Shown one piece after another: positions 53,479-61,388 of a stretch of DNA of 64,000 nucleotides. The notes beneath the pieces are model-generated. The model made no database searches. It had not been told where the DNA came from and saw nothing but the letters and a program-made list of their open reading frames with translations. The translations under genes were made by a program, and so were the position numbers. The stretch's first letter is position 1. The number at the start of each line of letters is the position of its first letter. This stretch comes from Salinibaculum sp. SYNS191 (GTDB lineage: Archaea; Halobacteriota; Halobacteria; Halobacteriales; Haloarculaceae): positions 2,046,001 through 2,110,000 of the forward strand of contig NZ_CP147838.1 in NCBI RefSeq assembly GCF_037338445.1, written 5' to 3'.

Positions 53479-53904
53479 ATGGCGGAACACGTTGTTTGCC
53501 CGGTCGACGAACTGGCAGAGGGCGACGTTCGCATCGTCGAAGTCGAAAACCGCTCTATCGGCGTCTTCAACACCGGCGGCGAGTTCTACGCGCTCCTCAA
53601 CGAGTGCCCCCACCGGGGCGCGCCGCTGTGCGAGGGGAGTGTGACCGGACTCAAGACGAGCCCCGAACCCGGCGAGATAGAACTCGAACGGAAAGGCGAG
53701 ATTCTGAAGTGTCCGTGGCACGGCTGGGAGTTCGACATCACGAACGGAAAGTCGGTTGTCGACCCGGAGAAGATCCGGACGATGACCTACGACGTCACCG
53801 TCGAATCCCCGGACTCGGACCTGTTCGACGACATGGCCGAGAATCCGGAAGTCGAGACCTACGACGTCACCGTCGAAGACGGTCTCGTCGTCCTCCACGT
53901 CTGA
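53479..53904 (+). CDS. Small Rieske [2Fe-2S] ferredoxin, copy 2
   Basis: The 141-residue soluble protein has both ligand motifs, Cys43-x-His45 (NECPHRGAPLC) and Cys78-x-x-His81 (LKCPWHGWEFD). The intervening insert is longer than in copy 1 (about 26 residues, ETTxx acidic). It has a repeated terminal sequence, TYDVTVESPDSD and TYDVTVEDGLVVLHV, that may reflect a small internal duplication. It starts one base after the amidohydrolase stop, so it is co-translated with it. The plus-strand unit ends convergent with the NicX-like gene at 53956. Confidence 0.9.
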   Translation: MAEHVVCPVDELAEGDVRIVEVENRSIGVFNTGGEFYALLNECPHRGAPLCEGSVTGLKTSPEPGEIELERKGEILKCPWHGWEFDITNGKSVVDPEKIRTMTYDVTVESPDSDLFDDMAENPEVETYDVTVEDGLVVLHV

Positions 53905-53955
53905 AAATCGTTTTCCTGCGACGTATTTCCGCCACACCGACCACGACTGCCGAAC

Positions 53956-54945
53956 TTACGCGACGATTTCCCCGTCTTCGACGATGAGTTCGCCGTCGAT
54001 TTTCAGCGTCGCCCCGCCGACGACGCCGTCGATGTGAGTCGGGGCTTCGAGCGTCCCGCCGACGTCGGTGTTCTCTCCGACGGCGAGGTGGAGGTAGCCA
54101 CGTGCTTTCTTGTCCTCGCGGGGACTGCCTGTGATGCGAGCGCCGGGGTTGATACCGATTGCAATCTCGCCCAGTGCGAAGGCGTCGGGGTGGTCCATCT
54201 CTTCGAGGAATCGCCGGAACTGGTCTGCCTGTTGGCCGCCGCGAATCTCTGTAATGTAGCCATCCTCCACGTCGGCTTCGATGGGTTCCTCCAAGTGTCC
54301 CAGTTCGTGCATCGTCTCGTCCCAGACGATGGTGCCGTTGGCGGTGCCCTCAATGGGCGCGATCGACGCTTCGCCGTCCGGGAAACTGGCGACGTAGAGG
54401 TCGATACCTTCGAGTTGTTCTTCGACCTTGCTGACTGCGAAGTAGCCGTTACGGCCCTCCAAGCTAGCTTCGAGGTCCATCCCGCTGGGTGTCGTGATTT
54501 CGACGTGGTCGCCGCGGCTCCAGATTTCCCGCAGGCGGACCCCTTCGTCGTAGATGTAGTCGTAGTCGGCCGAGGCGGCGGGGCCGGCGAGGATGTCCGC
54601 CGTGATTTCCTCCATGGCGACGAGTTTGATGTGCTGGCGCTGTGCCTCCATGCAGGCGTCGCTGTGAACGACCGGCTCGGTCGTCACGAACACCGTCACG
54701 TCGGAGTTGAGCATCGCCTCCCGGACCATCGCCGGTGGCTCGCTGTGTGTGTACTGGAATTTGGGAACAATCTGGACTGTCGGGCGAATCCCCATCGACC
54801 GGGCGGCCTTCAGCAGTACCTGCCACAGTTGCTCGTCCTGTTCGGTGTCGGTGACGATGAGCACCTCGTCGTTCTCCGGGTCGTCGACGTTCAGTTCGAA
54901 CGGCTTGCGCGCATTTTCGATTAATTCGGCTTCGAGAAGCGTCAT
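53956..54945 (-). CDS. Peptidase M29 / NicX-like protein, paralogue 3
   Basis: The 329-residue protein starts MTLLEAELIENARKPFELNV. Key features are FVTTEPVVHSDACMEAQRQH near 92, GRNGYFAVSKVEEQLEGIDL near 165, FALGEIAIGINPGAR near 270, and YLHLAVGENTDVGG and APTHIDGVVG near the end (His, His-x-Asp). A TATA box on the minus strand (AACCTTTATT, 54970-54979) is about 29 nt upstream, which fixes the start; the longer open frame to 55446 overlaps the next SDR and is spurious. It is the nearest relative of the protein at 50052. Confidence 0.78.
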   Translation of the reverse strand: MTLLEAELIENARKPFELNVDDPENDEVLIVTDTEQDEQLWQVLLKAARSMGIRPTVQIVPKFQYTHSEPPAMVREAMLNSDVTVFVTTEPVVHSDACMEAQRQHIKLVAMEEITADILAGPAASADYDYIYDEGVRLREIWSRGDHVEITTPSGMDLEASLEGRNGYFAVSKVEEQLEGIDLYVASFPDGEASIAPIEGTANGTIVWDETMHELGHLEEPIEADVEDGYITEIRGGQQADQFRRFLEEMDHPDAFALGEIAIGINPGARITGSPREDKKARGYLHLAVGENTDVGGTLEAPTHIDGVVGGATLKIDGELIVEDGEIVA

Positions 54946-54994
54946 CGGCCGGAACATCGCTGTATCCAGAAATAAAGGTTTGCATCGGGGAGGT

Positions 54995-55004
54995 ATTTTT
55001 ATAA
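54995..55004 (+). promoter_or_regulatory. TATA box for the SDR at 55031
   Basis: TTTTTATAAC is centred about 31 nt upstream of the ATG at 55031, so the transcript should be nearly leaderless. Together with the minus-strand TATA box at 54970-54979 it forms a compact divergent promoter pair. Confidence 0.6.
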
Positions 55005-55030
55005 CGACCGTGCTGCTACCGTGCGGTGAG

Positions 55031-55804
55031 ATGACCGACGACTCAGACCTGTCCGGCAAACGCGCAATTGTCACCGGGGCGAGCGCGGGCATCGGCCGCT
55101 CGACCGCACGCCTGCTGGCGGAGGAAGGCGCAGCAGTCGCCGTCGCCGCACGCCGTGAACACCGCTTGAACGAACTCGCAGACGAGTTCGGCCCGTCCGA
55201 CGACGGCGAAATACTGGTCGTCCCGACAGACGTGACCGACACCGACCAAATCGATGCGCTCGTCGCGGAGACGGTCGACGCCTTCGGCGGCCTCGATATC
55301 GTCGTCAGCAACGCCGGCCTGCTCCCGCCGAATGGTATCGACGACCTGACCGAGGACCAGTACCGGAACTTCATGGGCGTCAACGTCGATGGGATGTACT
55401 TCCTGACGAAAGCCAGCCTCCCCCATCTCAGGGAGGGCGAAGGCAATCTCGTCTTCGTCGGAAGTTACGCCGGAACGCTTCCGTTCCCCCGCTCGCCGCT
55501 CTATGCGGGGTCGAAGTGGTGGCTCAGGGGGTTCGCCCACAGTTTGCAGGGAGCCGAGGGGATGGAAGGCGTCGCGGTGTCGGTCGTGAATCCGGGCGAA
55601 GTCAGAACGGAAATCGGAGAAGCAGCACGCGGCGAGACGAACATCGACCGCTACGACCCCGGCGAGATTACCGAGCCGCGCGAAGCCGCCGAGGCAATCG
55701 TCTTTACAGCTCGCCAGCACCCGCCCAACACTGTCACCGAACTGAACCTGATGCGCCGAACCAAGTTCGATAATCTCCGCCATCGCTCCGAGTTCCCCGA
55801 CTAA
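55031..55804 (+). CDS. SDR-family oxidoreductase (paralogue of 47159-47914)
   Basis: The 257-residue classical SDR has TGASAGIGRSTARLLAEEGA, DIVVSNAGLLPPNGI near 90, and the Ser and YxxxK residues in FVGSYAGTLPFPRSPLYAGS plus KWWLRGF. The end resembles the SDR at 47159. Paralogues at equal distance from two amidohydrolase-Rieske units suggest that a larger block (SDR, NicX-like, amidohydrolase, Rieske) was duplicated. Divergent from the NicX-like gene. Confidence 0.9.
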   Translation: MTDDSDLSGKRAIVTGASAGIGRSTARLLAEEGAAVAVAARREHRLNELADEFGPSDDGEILVVPTDVTDTDQIDALVAETVDAFGGLDIVVSNAGLLPPNGIDDLTEDQYRNFMGVNVDGMYFLTKASLPHLREGEGNLVFVGSYAGTLPFPRSPLYAGSKWWLRGFAHSLQGAEGMEGVAVSVVNPGEVRTEIGEAARGETNIDRYDPGEITEPREAAEAIVFTARQHPPNTVTELNLMRRTKFDNLRHRSEFPD

Positions 55805-55846
55805 CGCGAGCCACCGACGCCGTCCGGGTAGTCAATCGCCCGGCGA

Positions 55847-56650
55847 TTACTCCCGTTCGGTCTTCCCCGCCAGTCTGTCGTTGCCGATGAGTTGGAGGCC
55901 GCCGTCGAGGACGAGCGATTCGCCGTTGAGATAGCCGTTCTCCGGTGCGAGCATGTAGACGGCCGCGTTCGCGACGTGTTCCGGCCGACCGATTTTCGCC
56001 ATCGGGACGAACGACTCGCGCTGTTCTCTAAGCTCGTCGTCGCTGTAGACTGCCTCGCCCGCCTCCGTCCAGATCATCCCCGGACAGATGCTGTTGACCG
56101 GAATCCCCTCGCTTCCCCACTCCATCGCCATCTGCTCGGTCAGCGAGACGAGCGCCTTCTTGCTGGGGGAGTAGCCACCAGAACCCGGTTGCGGGCGGAG
56201 CGCCGAGATGGACGCGATATTGACCACCGACCCAGTCTGTCCCCCGTCGAGTAGTCGCCGTGCAACCTCGCGAGCGACAAGGAAGGGCGCGGTCAGATTC
56301 ACACGGATGACACGCTCCCAGTCTTCGACCGTGAGCTCGACCAACGGTGCGTAGTTTTTCGTCGCCGCGTTGTTCACGAGATGCTGGACTGGGCCGAGGG
56401 TGTCCGAAGCCTCGTCGACCATCGCCGTCACTTCGTCGGGGTCGCTCACGTCGGCTGGCGTCGCCGTCGCCCGGCTCCCAGTTTCGCTCTCGATAGTTCG
56501 GGCCGTCGCGCGAGCACTCTCCGCGGAGATGTCGTTGACGGCGACGTCGGCTCCGAGTTCGGCAAGTTGATGTGCGACTGCCCGGCCGATACCTCGGCCC
56601 GCACCAGTCACGAGTGCGACTCGTTCCTCGAACAGCGATGGGGAATACAT
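55847..56650 (-). CDS. SDR-family oxidoreductase (3-oxoacyl-reductase-like)
   Basis: The 267-residue protein is a classical SDR: TGAGRGIGRAVAHQLAELGA near 15, HLVNNAATKNYAPL near 92, and active-site Ser and YSPSK (VVNIASISALRPQPGSGGYS). It ends NGESLVLDGGLQLIGND. It resembles 3-oxoacyl-ACP reductases and glucose dehydrogenases. It lies convergent with the previous SDR and divergent from the third amidohydrolase, 143 bp apart. The substrate is not clear. Confidence 0.88.
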   Translation of the reverse strand: MYSPSLFEERVALVTGAGRGIGRAVAHQLAELGADVAVNDISAESARATARTIESETGSRATATPADVSDPDEVTAMVDEASDTLGPVQHLVNNAATKNYAPLVELTVEDWERVIRVNLTAPFLVAREVARRLLDGGQTGSVVNIASISALRPQPGSGGYSPSKKALVSLTEQMAMEWGSEGIPVNSICPGMIWTEAGEAVYSDDELREQRESFVPMAKIGRPEHVANAAVYMLAPENGYLNGESLVLDGGLQLIGNDRLAGKTERE

Positions 56651-56761
56651 AACTCAATGTCGGTGCCCCCGAGCAAAAACCTTCCCCGAAACCAACCGTT
56701 TTCGAGTTCTTCCGTCGACTATTCCACCGGCGTCGACAGATTCGTATCCTGCTCCCCGAAA

Positions 56762-56769
56762 GATTATAG
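56762..56769 (+). promoter_or_regulatory. TATA box for amidohydrolase copy 3
   Basis: GATTATAG is centred about 28 nt before the ATG at 56794; a leaderless transcript for the amidohydrolase-Rieske pair is predicted. Confidence 0.6.
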
Positions 56770-56793
56770 GTAGAGTATACCCATTGCCAATCC

Positions 56794-57906
56794 ATGGCAC
56801 AAGCCAGACAAACACTAGACCGTCTTAAACAGGTAGACGAAGTTGTTGACTGCGACTTCCACCTCACCGAACGGCAGGAGGACCTGATGCCTTATCTGCC
56901 GGACCCGTGGGGCAAGATGTTCCAACGGAGCCTCACCGAGGACTCCGAGGATTACGGCGTCCTCGGCTCCTTCTACCCGCTCCCAGGGTCGATTAACACT
57001 GTCACGCTGGGGCAGGCAGACTCCGACTCGGTCGCATCGAGAGCGGAAGTCAAGGCTGGCATGGAGAAGTTCCACATCGACAAGGCGGTGACGACACCGA
57101 CACTCAATCTCCTGCTCGGTGCCGTCCGCAACGAGGAACTCGCCGCGGCTATCGCCACCGCATACAATCGCTGGCAGGACGACAAAATCACGGCCCCCGA
57201 CAAGGGAATTTACGGCACGGTTCTCGTCTCGCCGCAGAACGCCGAGAAGGGTGCAGAGGAAATCAACAAATGGGCCGACGACCCAGGCATCGTGGGTGTG
57301 TTCGTCCCCCCGACCGGCGTCGTTCCCTTCCTCGGCCACCCGCTCTACGAACCGATTTACGAGGCCGCCGAAGCGAACGGACTTCCGGTCTTCATGCACA
57401 ACTCGGCGTCGACGGTGATGGACAGTTTCCCGAGCATGCACCGCTTCCTGACGCGATACTTTTCGATTCACACCGTCTCCCACCCCATCCAGCACATGTG
57501 CAACGTGACGGACATCATCACGCGCGGCCTGCCGGTGAAATATCCGGACCTCAACTGGGTCATTCAGGAAGCCGGCATCGGCTACATCCCCTATCTGATG
57601 AACCGAATGGACCACCAGTACCACCAGAACACCGAGGACGTGCCGATGCTCGAGAAGGAACCGAGCGAGTATCTCAAAGACCAGTTCTACTTCACGAGCC
57701 AACCAGTCGAAGGCGCGGAACACCCCGAGTACGTGCAGGACATGGTCAAGCATATGGGCGGCGACCAAGCGCTGATGTTCTCCTCGGACTACCCCCACTT
57801 CGACTTCGACAACACCGACGAACTGATGAAACTGCTCTCGTCGTTCGACGAAGACGAAATCAACAACATCTACGGGCAGAACGCGCTTGACCTTCTCCCA
57901 TTCTGA
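56794..57906 (+). CDS. Amidohydrolase-2 (ACMSD-like) TIM-barrel protein, copy 3
   Basis: The 370-residue protein has metal motifs VVDCDFHLTERQED near 18, LPVFMHNSASTVMD near 205, HTVSHPIQHMCNVTDI near 230, EAGIGYIPYLMNRMDHQYH near 268 and the terminal Asp in LMFSSDYPHFDFD near 328. It is very similar to copy 1 (shared QFYFTSQPVEGA and PSEYLKDQFYF-like segments). The Rieske gene follows after 7 bp. A crotonase-family gene is next, in the same direction, giving a possible hydrolase to hydratase relay. Confidence 0.88.
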   Translation: MAQARQTLDRLKQVDEVVDCDFHLTERQEDLMPYLPDPWGKMFQRSLTEDSEDYGVLGSFYPLPGSINTVTLGQADSDSVASRAEVKAGMEKFHIDKAVTTPTLNLLLGAVRNEELAAAIATAYNRWQDDKITAPDKGIYGTVLVSPQNAEKGAEEINKWADDPGIVGVFVPPTGVVPFLGHPLYEPIYEAAEANGLPVFMHNSASTVMDSFPSMHRFLTRYFSIHTVSHPIQHMCNVTDIITRGLPVKYPDLNWVIQEAGIGYIPYLMNRMDHQYHQNTEDVPMLEKEPSEYLKDQFYFTSQPVEGAEHPEYVQDMVKHMGGDQALMFSSDYPHFDFDNTDELMKLLSSFDEDEINNIYGQNALDLLPF

Positions 57907-57913
57907 CGCCACA

Positions 57914-58300
57914 ATGAGTGAACACAAACCAGACGCACCACAGGAAACGAGCCTCCATCACGTCGCGCCCGAGTCGGAGATACCCGAGGGTGAACGCCGC
58001 ATCATCGAAATAGATGGCCGTGAAATTGCCGTCTTCAACATCGACGGCACCTACCACGCGGTGTTGAACTACTGCACTCACCAGTCCGGACCAGTCTGTG
58101 AAGGTATGGTCCACGGCATTATGGCGCTCGACGACGAGAACGAACTCACCTACACCGAGGACGAATATCTCTCCTGTCCGTGGCACGGTTGGACGTTCGA
58201 CATCGAGACCGGAAAGCACACCGGCGGCACCAAGCACCGACTCGTGAAGTACGAGACCGAGGTCAAGGACGGCGACGTGTACCTCGTCCGCGGCAACTGA
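57914..58300 (+). CDS. Small Rieske [2Fe-2S] ferredoxin, copy 3
   Basis: The 128-residue protein has Cys54-x-His56 (YCTHQSGPVC) and Cys88-x-x-His91 (LSCPWHGWTFD) with an insert of about 20 residues between them (GIMALDDENELTYTED), most like copy 1. The N-terminus has a His-rich lead (SLHHVAPESEIPEG). It sits 7 bp after the amidohydrolase, so the amidohydrolase-Rieske pairing is conserved in all three units. The longer frame with start at 57887 overlaps that gene and is not needed. Confidence 0.9.
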   Translation: MSEHKPDAPQETSLHHVAPESEIPEGERRIIEIDGREIAVFNIDGTYHAVLNYCTHQSGPVCEGMVHGIMALDDENELTYTEDEYLSCPWHGWTFDIETGKHTGGTKHRLVKYETEVKDGDVYLVRGN

Positions 58301-58364
58301 CGCCACTCACCCAGCAATTTTTCGGCGCGACACGGACAGGCTGACGAAGCAAATAGTGAGGGCA

Positions 58365-58373
58365 ATTATATAG
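58365..58373 (+). promoter_or_regulatory. TATA box for the crotonase gene
   Basis: ATTATATAG is centred 27 nt before the ATG at 58396. This predicts a leaderless message and excludes the longer start at 58375. Confidence 0.7.
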
Positions 58374-58395
58374 GATGACGGCAAAGTACTGCTGT

Positions 58396-59361
58396 ATGGT
58401 CGGTAATCCAGAAGACATTCCCATCGACACGAGTGACATCCCCTTCGACGCGTTAGAGGGGTGGGAACCGCCGCGACAGTACCTTCGCAACACCGTCGAC
58501 GAAGTGGAAGAAATCAACTACAGCGTGCACGATGGCATTGCCGAGATCACCATCGCCAGACCCGAGAAAGAGAACGTGCTGACATCGAGCATGCGGTACG
58601 GCATCTACGACGCCGTAAAGCGCTCGGAGATGGACGACGACGTGAAGGTGATTCTCATCAACGCGAAGGGAGAGAACTTCTCCGGCGGCCACGACCTGAG
58701 TCAGGTGTACAAAGCGTATCAAGTGTACGACGGCGAGGATGCGGGTGAGCGCCAACCGAGTATGCGGTCGCGCCTGCACCGGGACACCCAAATTCTCGAA
58801 GCGTACAAGGGCATCCTGTTCTCGTTGAAACCGATTATCACGCAGGTACAGGGGTGGTGTGTTGGCGGTGCCCTCGCCCTCGTTTTTGCCTCTGACATCA
58901 CGATAGCCTCGGAAGATGCGAAATTCAGTCACCGGGAACAGCGATTAACCTTCTCCGGGAACCAGTTCATCGACGCACTCGAGTTTCTGGAGTTGGGACC
59001 GCGAAAAACGCGTGAACTCATGCTCACCGGCGAGGCCGTCAGCGGGCAGGAAGCCGAAGACGTGGGCTTTGCGAACCACGTCGTTCCGAGAGAGGAGTTA
59101 GAAGACGAAGTACAGCGGTACTGTGAGGCCATCAACCTCCTGCCGCTGGACGGCATCGTCATCGGGTCGGAGATGGCGAATGTCGCCTACAAGACGCTGG
59201 GGATGGACATGGATATCGAGATGGGCATCGTCGGCCATACGCTCTCCACGCAACTACGATTCGAAGACGACGAGTACAATTTCGTCCGGGACCGACAGGA
59301 GAAGGGACTCCGCGAGGCGATAGAAGGCCTCCACGGAAGATTCGAAGAACTGGGGTTTTAG
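58396..59361 (+). CDS. Enoyl-CoA hydratase/isomerase-family protein
   Basis: The 321-residue crotonase has an N-terminal extension of about 40 residues (DIPIDTSDIPFDALEGWEPP) before the fold. Oxyanion segments are NFSGGHDLSQVY near 95 and VQGWCVGGALALVFASDITI near 155. The catalytic Glu region around SHREQRLTFSGNQF is atypical, as are family members that act as dehalogenases, decarboxylases or ring hydrolases. It is longer than the usual 260 residues, and the C-terminal helices contain a Met/Asp-rich segment. It follows the third amidohydrolase-Rieske unit and precedes the MmgE/PrpD gene. Confidence 0.85.
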   Translation: MVGNPEDIPIDTSDIPFDALEGWEPPRQYLRNTVDEVEEINYSVHDGIAEITIARPEKENVLTSSMRYGIYDAVKRSEMDDDVKVILINAKGENFSGGHDLSQVYKAYQVYDGEDAGERQPSMRSRLHRDTQILEAYKGILFSLKPIITQVQGWCVGGALALVFASDITIASEDAKFSHREQRLTFSGNQFIDALEFLELGPRKTRELMLTGEAVSGQEAEDVGFANHVVPREELEDEVQRYCEAINLLPLDGIVIGSEMANVAYKTLGMDMDIEMGIVGHTLSTQLRFEDDEYNFVRDRQEKGLREAIEGLHGRFEELGF

Positions 59362-59453
59362 CCTCCGAGAACAACACCCTCGGGAGAGAAAGTCGGTACC
59401 TCGGAAGCCGTTCGACAGCACCACGAGCGAGCTACCGCCGTGTCTGACCATAT

Positions 59454-59462
59454 GATTTATTG
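59454..59462 (+). promoter_or_regulatory. TATA box for the MmgE/PrpD gene
   Basis: GATTTATTG is centred 29 nt upstream of the ATG at 59487. It supports this start over the in-frame ATG at 59460. Confidence 0.55.
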
Positions 59463-59486
59463 CTGGGTCCCGCCGCTAGTCATGCA

Positions 59487-60869
59487 ATGCACGCAACGGA
59501 CGACTGGGACCCGGCGGCCGACCTCGGAGCGTTCATCTCCGACCTGCACTACGACGACGTACCGGCCACAGCGACGGATGCGATAGAGCGGGCCATCGTC
59601 GATACCGTCGGCGTGACCCTCGCCGGGATGAACGAGGGGGCGGGCCAGCGGGCCCTCGCCGCGGCCGGCGACAGCGACTGCCGGGACGGTGTCCCGGTCG
59701 TCGGGACAGACATGCAGACGAGTGCCGCCGAGGCGGCGTTTCTCACCGGTACGTCCGCCCACACACTCGATTACGACGATTACACCTACGCCTATCCGCT
59801 CCACCCGAGCGTCGCTATCGTCCCCCCGATTCTTAGCCTTCTCGGCCACCGAGACATCGACGGCCGGGACGCGATTGTGGCCTACACTGCGGGCTTCGAG
59901 ACCCTCTCCACGCTCACTGCGCCGATATCGTCGTCCCACTATCAGACCGGCTGGCACGCAACGGGAACTTTCGGTGTGTTCGCGGCCGCTGCGACGGCAG
60001 CCTCGCTGTTGGACCTCGCACCAGCGGAGATTCAGCACGCACTGCATATCGCCGCCTCGACGGCGTCGGGTTTGCGGCGCAACTTCGGGACGGACACGAA
60101 GCCGATGCATGCCGGGCAGGCGTCCCGGTCGGGTGTTACCGCCGCGCTGCTCGCCGAACAGGAGTTCTCCGCCGAAGCACACGCGCTCACCGGGGAAGGG
60201 GGGTTCTACGACCTCTACTGCGGTCGCGACGAGCTTGACCTCGATGCAGTACCAACCTTCGGTGAGCCGTTCGGTACCGTCCGCGAGGGTGTCAACACGA
60301 AACTGTACCCCTCCTGTGGCGCGACGCATTCGAGCATCAGCGCGGTATCGAAGCTGGTCGAGACTGCAGGCATCGCACCCGAGACAATCGACAGCATCAC
60401 CGTCGAGATTGCACCGTTCGGGAGAGACGCACTCCGGTATACACGGCCCGAGACGGGCGCAGAAGCGAAGTTTTCGCTGGAACACTGCGTTGCGGCCGCG
60501 GCCTGTCTAGACCGCGTTGGTCTCGACGCATTCGAGAACAACCAAGTCGAGCGCAAAGACGTGCACGCCCTGAGAGAGCGCGTCGACGTGGCGTACGACG
60601 ATTTCCTCGCGTACAACGACCACCGTTCGACGGTGACAGTCGTCACGACCGACGGGCAGCGCCACACGGAAACGGTCCCGCACCCGCCGGGAACCCCGGC
60701 GAATCCCCTCTCAGCTGACGAACTCCGCACGAAGTTTCGCGAGTGTGCAATCCGGAGGCTCTCTGGATCAGCCGTATCGGAGCTCTACGAGAATCTCCAG
60801 ACACTACGGGACGCCGACTCACTCAAGGCAGCACTCGCGCCGAGTTTGGGGTTAGATGGCGACTGTTAG
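59487..60869 (+). CDS. MmgE/PrpD family protein (2-methylcitrate dehydratase-like)
   Basis: The 460-residue protein belongs to the family of 2-methylcitrate dehydratase and cis-aconitate decarboxylase: VDTVGVTLAGMNEGAGQRAL near 35, GTSAHTLDYDDYTYAYPLHP near 80, TGWHATGTFGVFAAAATAAS near 150, GLRRNFGTDTKPMHAGQASR near 192 (substrate-binding His) and LYPSCGATHSSISA near 270. These enzymes dehydrate or decarboxylate tricarboxylic and dicarboxylic acids; no methylcitrate synthase or other prp gene is nearby. It ends convergently within the universal-stress gene (4-base overlap). Confidence 0.88.
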   Translation: MHATDDWDPAADLGAFISDLHYDDVPATATDAIERAIVDTVGVTLAGMNEGAGQRALAAAGDSDCRDGVPVVGTDMQTSAAEAAFLTGTSAHTLDYDDYTYAYPLHPSVAIVPPILSLLGHRDIDGRDAIVAYTAGFETLSTLTAPISSSHYQTGWHATGTFGVFAAAATAASLLDLAPAEIQHALHIAASTASGLRRNFGTDTKPMHAGQASRSGVTAALLAEQEFSAEAHALTGEGGFYDLYCGRDELDLDAVPTFGEPFGTVREGVNTKLYPSCGATHSSISAVSKLVETAGIAPETIDSITVEIAPFGRDALRYTRPETGAEAKFSLEHCVAAAACLDRVGLDAFENNQVERKDVHALRERVDVAYDDFLAYNDHRSTVTVVTTDGQRHTETVPHPPGTPANPLSADELRTKFRECAIRRLSGSAVSELYENLQTLRDADSLKAALAPSLGLDGDC

Positions 60870-61321
60870 AAGTCACCGTCGGCAGCGACGGTCACTGTCG
60901 GTCGGTCCGTGTTCAACAGCACAGACTGAGTCGTACTGCCGAAAATCGCCTTCCCGGTCGGAGAGCGCTTGTACCGCCCGATGACGAGATAGGATACGTC
61001 GTACTCGTCCGCAGCAGCGACGATGGTCGACTCGGGGTCGCCAATGCGTCCGACACCGCGGACCCTCTCCTCGTCGAAATCGCCAAGCGTCTCTTTGGCG
61101 ACGGTTTCGCTGAACTGGGCGGCGCTCTGTTCTTCTTGTCTGAACGAGTAATCGTCGGTTCCCACCGCGTCCAATATCATCTCGCGGTGACTCTCGAACT
61201 CCTCGTCTGGCACGACATGCAACAGGAGCAGTTCCTCATCGAGCGCGGACGCGAGTTCGTATGCGGTCGAGACAACGGGGTTTGACTGGTGTTTCTCACC
61301 AATAGCCGCTAAGACGGGCAT
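60866..61321 (-). CDS. Universal stress protein (UspA family)
   Basis: The 151-residue protein has the single Usp domain with LAAIGEKHQSNPVV near the start, IVAAADEYDVSYLVIGRYKR and SPTGKAIFGSTTQSVLLNTD at the end, which carries the ATP-binding Gly motif. The first-strand Asp of ATP-binding Usps is not evident. It resembles the Usp fragment at 10795-11107. It is probably regulatory or protective in stress. The start at 61321 (MPVLAAIG) is supported by the family; the longer frame to 61699 overlaps the PEBP gene. Confidence 0.88.
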   Translation of the reverse strand: MPVLAAIGEKHQSNPVVSTAYELASALDEELLLLHVVPDEEFESHREMILDAVGTDDYSFRQEEQSAAQFSETVAKETLGDFDEERVRGVGRIGDPESTIVAAADEYDVSYLVIGRYKRSPTGKAIFGSTTQSVLLNTDRPTVTVAADGDF

Positions 61322-61388
61322 ACAGGGAGAATTGGCCTTGGTCGTGTTAAGTGTTTGCGCACCGTGGGAACGTCGGGATGATCTGTCC

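Noticed and set aside
48427..53904. Rieske proteins as parts of ring-hydroxylating dioxygenases.
   Set aside because: Each is only about 130-140 residues and has no oxygenase domain; no alpha-subunit gene is recognisable in the window.
53956..55446. NicX-like frame extended upstream to 496 codons.
   Set aside because: The extension overlaps the SDR gene at 55031 on the other strand. A TATA box and the family start support the Met at 54945.
56815..57927. 370-codon open frame opposite to amidohydrolase copy 3.
   Set aside because: It mirrors the amidohydrolase reading frame, has no family motif, and the plus-strand protein has the full metal site.
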